Assembly (NCBI GenBank): GCA_012845835.1
Contig: JABAKD010000016.1
Coordinates: 24,480,553 to 24,544,552 of the forward strand
From: Undaria pinnatifida
Taxonomy: Eukaryota > Sar > Phaeophyceae > Laminariales > Alariaceae
Length of the DNA: 64,000 bases
Direction of reading: 5' to 3'
Shown: positions 61,701-64,000 of the stretch, piece by piece
Layout of the letters: every line of letters starts with the position of its first letter
How positions within the stretch are numbered: position 1 is the stretch's first letter
Notes under the pieces: model-generated
Databases searched by the model: none
Told to the model about the DNA's origin: nothing
The model's input: the letters and a program-made list of their open reading frames with translations, nothing else
Program-made: the position numbers and the translations under genes

Positions 61701-63589
61701 CCGATGGTTGGATTACAAATAAATTTCGAAAAGTCCACCACCCACTATTAATAGTGAATCACCAAGAACCCGTTGGGACTACAGCCACTTTTTCAAGGTC
61801 AAACTGCCTGCAATACGTGTTGCATATTTTTTTGCAGTAGCGTAAGGGTTAAGTCCGATAAGCCCCGACCCGATCACTGGAGGCCAGGAATGTCGGATTT
61901 TAACAGTTCCCACTCCCCAGGGGGTGGACTCTTTTCATGCACAGCCGTAGTCTTAAGACTATAGACCATCAAGTAGACGATAGACGATAAAGACTCGCGT
62001 TCCGGCAATGGGGGGGCACGACAAGGACAGGGGAACACCGGCCATTTACCCTCTTAGGACCACCCGTGGATGCCAATGGTAATGTCTAGACATGTGTACT
62101 GCGGTAGAGGTGTACTGGTGCTGGTACATACCATGGTACTGGTACTGGTACCGTTTTTTTCTGAGGCTTCTCACTCTAGGAACTCTCTATCCCTTCCATA
62201 ATCCTTTCATAATCCCTTCATAACCCTTTCATAATCCTTTCATAATGCGCTCATATCCCTTTCATATCAAAACTGATTTTGAGTAATTTATACTGAAAGG
62301 GCAATTCGATGGTCAAAGCCATAGTAGTAGGTAACAGCCTACTGTAGGTGTACAAAACGATATTTCTTTTCGCCAAACAAGAATGCTTTTACAGTATTAA
62401 TAGTAATTATAGTAGTAGTTCAGATGGTTTGGGGCTCAGGAATCCCGTCGTTCGAAAATGAGTGTTCAGGTAATTTTTGGCATGTTAATTGGTTGTACAT
62501 CATAGGTAACATAATACAATGTCATATTATATTTTGTTTTGATTCATGAAACGTACCAAAGACCGGCGAACGATTTAGTACGCAGCTTGCAAAGATGAGT
62601 ATCGACCCTAAATCCGTCGAACTCGCAGAGCTGACGCCGTTACATTAGTTTTATTAAATGAGACGCGCGGTCTTATCATAGTGTGAGCGCGCAACTGACG
62701 ATAGTGCATGACGGTAGTGCACGTTATGCGCGTGCGCTACAACTACTTGCAGTGAAGTCAGGTTGGCATTGAAAGCGTCACCCTAACCTAGCAGGCCGCG
62801 TTGCTTGGGTGGCTTATGTTATAGTCGCGTCATTTTGTTGTCAATTTTGTTGTTTCAGATGTCCCGAAGGGGTTGATATTTGCCTGCGCTGCTACTGGGT
62901 TTCCTCCTTTCCCGGAGCTCCCTTTGCGGTATGTGTTATCGTTGCCTTTGCAGTCGGCTCCGTGTAGTTTGTCAGCCGTCATCCTAGCGTGATGTGTATA
63001 CTCGCGAATATGATAGGTCGTAGACTGCGCTGAGTGTCCGCTCTGGTTTGTAGCGCAAGGTGGGGGGGAGCGGTATTGCCCCGCTTGACAACCGCCTTCT
63101 CGTACCGTGCTCCAACGCTCAGACAGAGACAAAGAGACAGGCAGGCAGGCAAGAGACACGGACAGACAGACCGACTGATTGATTGACAGGAGACCAACAG
63201 ACAGACATGAATACAGGCAGACCGTCAAACAGACCTGGTGCTGACATACACTCAGAAAGGCAGACAAACAAGAAAACTGCATATGAAGACGGACAGACAT
63301 GCAGACAGCCAGGCAGGCCAAACGAGCCTTTCTGGTGCCGACAGTGAGCAACGCCGAACCGTTTGTTGTTTCGCTGTTATTTCTCCACCCAAAAGTGCCT
63401 ACTTGCTCTCCCTGATTTTGCCTGCTTTCTTCGATTCGGTGTGATCGGTGCTCAAATTCACGGTCCGGTGTTCCACAGGAGGGACCAGGCGTTCGCTGCC
63501 CGGAGTGCTTCGTGTTGTTTCCCTTCAACAGCGTCCAGGACGTGCCTGTGTGGGGCGGGGCCGGGGAGAATGGGGCCGGGAAGGATGGG
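55729..63589 (+). CDS. N-terminal RING-finger protein, probable E3 ubiquitin ligase (5' part)
   Basis: Exon 1 is 55729-55881. It begins at an ATG in good context (GCGAG before, G after) and encodes MDSCPVCYVTF, then LPCEHVACTQCLQDCFEEA: Cys-x2-Cys, Cys-x-His-x2-Cys-x2-Cys, the first six zinc ligands of a C3HC4 RING. It ends phase 0 at CCT|GTGAGT. The last Cys pair is supplied by 63479-63589, phase 0, acceptor TTCCACAG, encoding EGPGVRCPECFVLFPF and donor GGG|GTAAGA. Together they give a complete RING at the extreme N-terminus, as in TRIM-like proteins, which would transfer ubiquitin from an E2. The gene continues past the right edge. The 7.6-kb intron is long and full of repeats, so joining these two exons is inference from RING logic and phase. 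An exon start at 55676 with upstream exons is also possible. Confidence 0.62.
57171..57555. mobile_element. Mariner-like MITE (about 385 bp) within the RING gene intron
   Basis: Terminal inverted repeats of about 75 bp start ACCACGACTACATAGTCGTG on the left and read ACCACGACTATATAGTCGTG on the opposite strand at the right. TA flanks both ends, as expected for Tc1/mariner-type insertion. Each terminus is itself a small palindrome around a central AT-rich core. The interior has an open frame on both strands but nothing recognisable as a transposase. Confidence 0.7.
57985..58055. repeat. Short minisatellite of CCGACTGCC units
   Basis: Seven or so 9-10 bp units (CCCCGACTGC and variants). Confidence 0.8.
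59040..59720. repeat. Tandem array of ~217-250 bp units with CTGCTGTA cores
   Basis: GTATGTAGTAAAGGTTTGGT recurs at about 59161, 59411 and 59628. Each is followed by GGTGGGTGGGTG and GTACGTGGGAGT; the first two units then continue into TGCTGTTTCCTGTTTCATAA, while the third diverges after GGGAGTCTTTTTG. Lies in the long RING gene intron. Confidence 0.82.
61440..61665. repeat. Degenerate tandem repeat, GACTGCCGACCGTTGAACCG units
   Basis: Units of about 30-36 bp with CCGACNGTTGANCCGTA and AAAGTTGAGC words recur through the stretch. Confidence 0.65.
62195..62270. repeat. TTTCATAATCC minisatellite
   Basis: About seven 10-11 bp units of TTTCATAATCC and variants. Confidence 0.8.
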
Positions 63590-63934
63590 GTAAGAGAAGA
63601 CGCTACGGAACAGGACAACCTGGAAAACTCGCAAGAATCTGGGTGAGAGCTGCTTTCAGTAGCTTTTTTATAGCGGAAGTAGATGCGTGCGTGTCGAGTC
63701 GTCCGGCCCGTTTTCTGTTTCGACTTCTATTCTGTTTCGACTTCTATCGAAAGGCTGTCTGTCAATAGCTTTGTCGGTGTCTTTCCGCAAGAGGGCACTG
63801 CGGGTGCGTGTGTGCGCGGTCGAGAGCTTGTCGTCACAATCGGCGTTGTCTGGGTATGTTGGTGTATGTTCATCTTGTTGCCGTTACATTCGACGCGGTT
63901 ACGCCGAACGCGGTCTAACCCCATCCGTTACATT

Positions 63935-64000
63935 TAACGCGGCCTAACCTCATTCGACACACTCAACGCAGCCTAACCTCATTCGACACGCTCAACGCGG
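63935..64000. repeat. 30-bp tandem repeat at the right edge
   Basis: CCTAACCTCATTCGACAC followed by CTCAACGC recurs with a 30-bp period and continues off the window. Confidence 0.75.

Overview
The window is nuclear DNA from a photosynthetic stramenopile, most likely a brown alga. The evidence is intron-dense genes with GT-AG (and one GC-AG) junctions whose phases close exactly, an EsV-1-7 zinc-motif protein (a family expanded in brown algae), and an N-terminus of heterokont plastid type (signal peptide followed by a phenylalanine motif). There are no bacterial operons or ribosome-binding sites. Most of the DNA is intron or repeat, and most long open frames are not genes.

Layout. (1) 451-9370, minus: a USP48/UBP26-type ubiquitin protease, 11 exons and 578 residues visible, running off the left part of the window with its 5' end unresolved. 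(2) About 9.4-24.8 kb: no confident gene. It holds a Harbinger-like TIR family, a 1643-bp palindromic Mutator-like element with a 9-bp target duplication, tandem repeats and CAG/GCN-rich blocks. (3) 24788-33738, plus: a two-pore cation channel, 14 exons, 1000 residues plus a missing N-terminus. (4) 33.7-38.6 kb: intergenic, with a satellite of about 220-240 bp next to the following gene's 3' end. (5) 38616-46951, minus: a cyanobacterial-type DprA-like SLOG protein with a probable plastid presequence. (6) 45199-45856, plus: three phase-matched exons of an unrecognised helical protein lying inside the presumed first intron of (5). (7) 47-51.5 kb: repeats only. (8) 51501-54804, minus: a two-motif EsV-1-7 protein, 293 residues. 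(9) 55729 to the right edge, plus: the start of an N-terminal RING protein whose RING is split by a 7.6-kb intron filled with mobile and tandem repeats.

The genes do not form a pathway. They cover histone/protein deubiquitination, endomembrane cation flux, a plastid DNA- or nucleotide-binding protein, a developmental-type regulator and a probable E3 ligase. (8) and (9) are divergent across about 0.9 kb. (3) and (5) converge. All exon calls were made by eye from splice signals, reading phase and remembered family motifs. No search was run, so gene ends are the weakest part.
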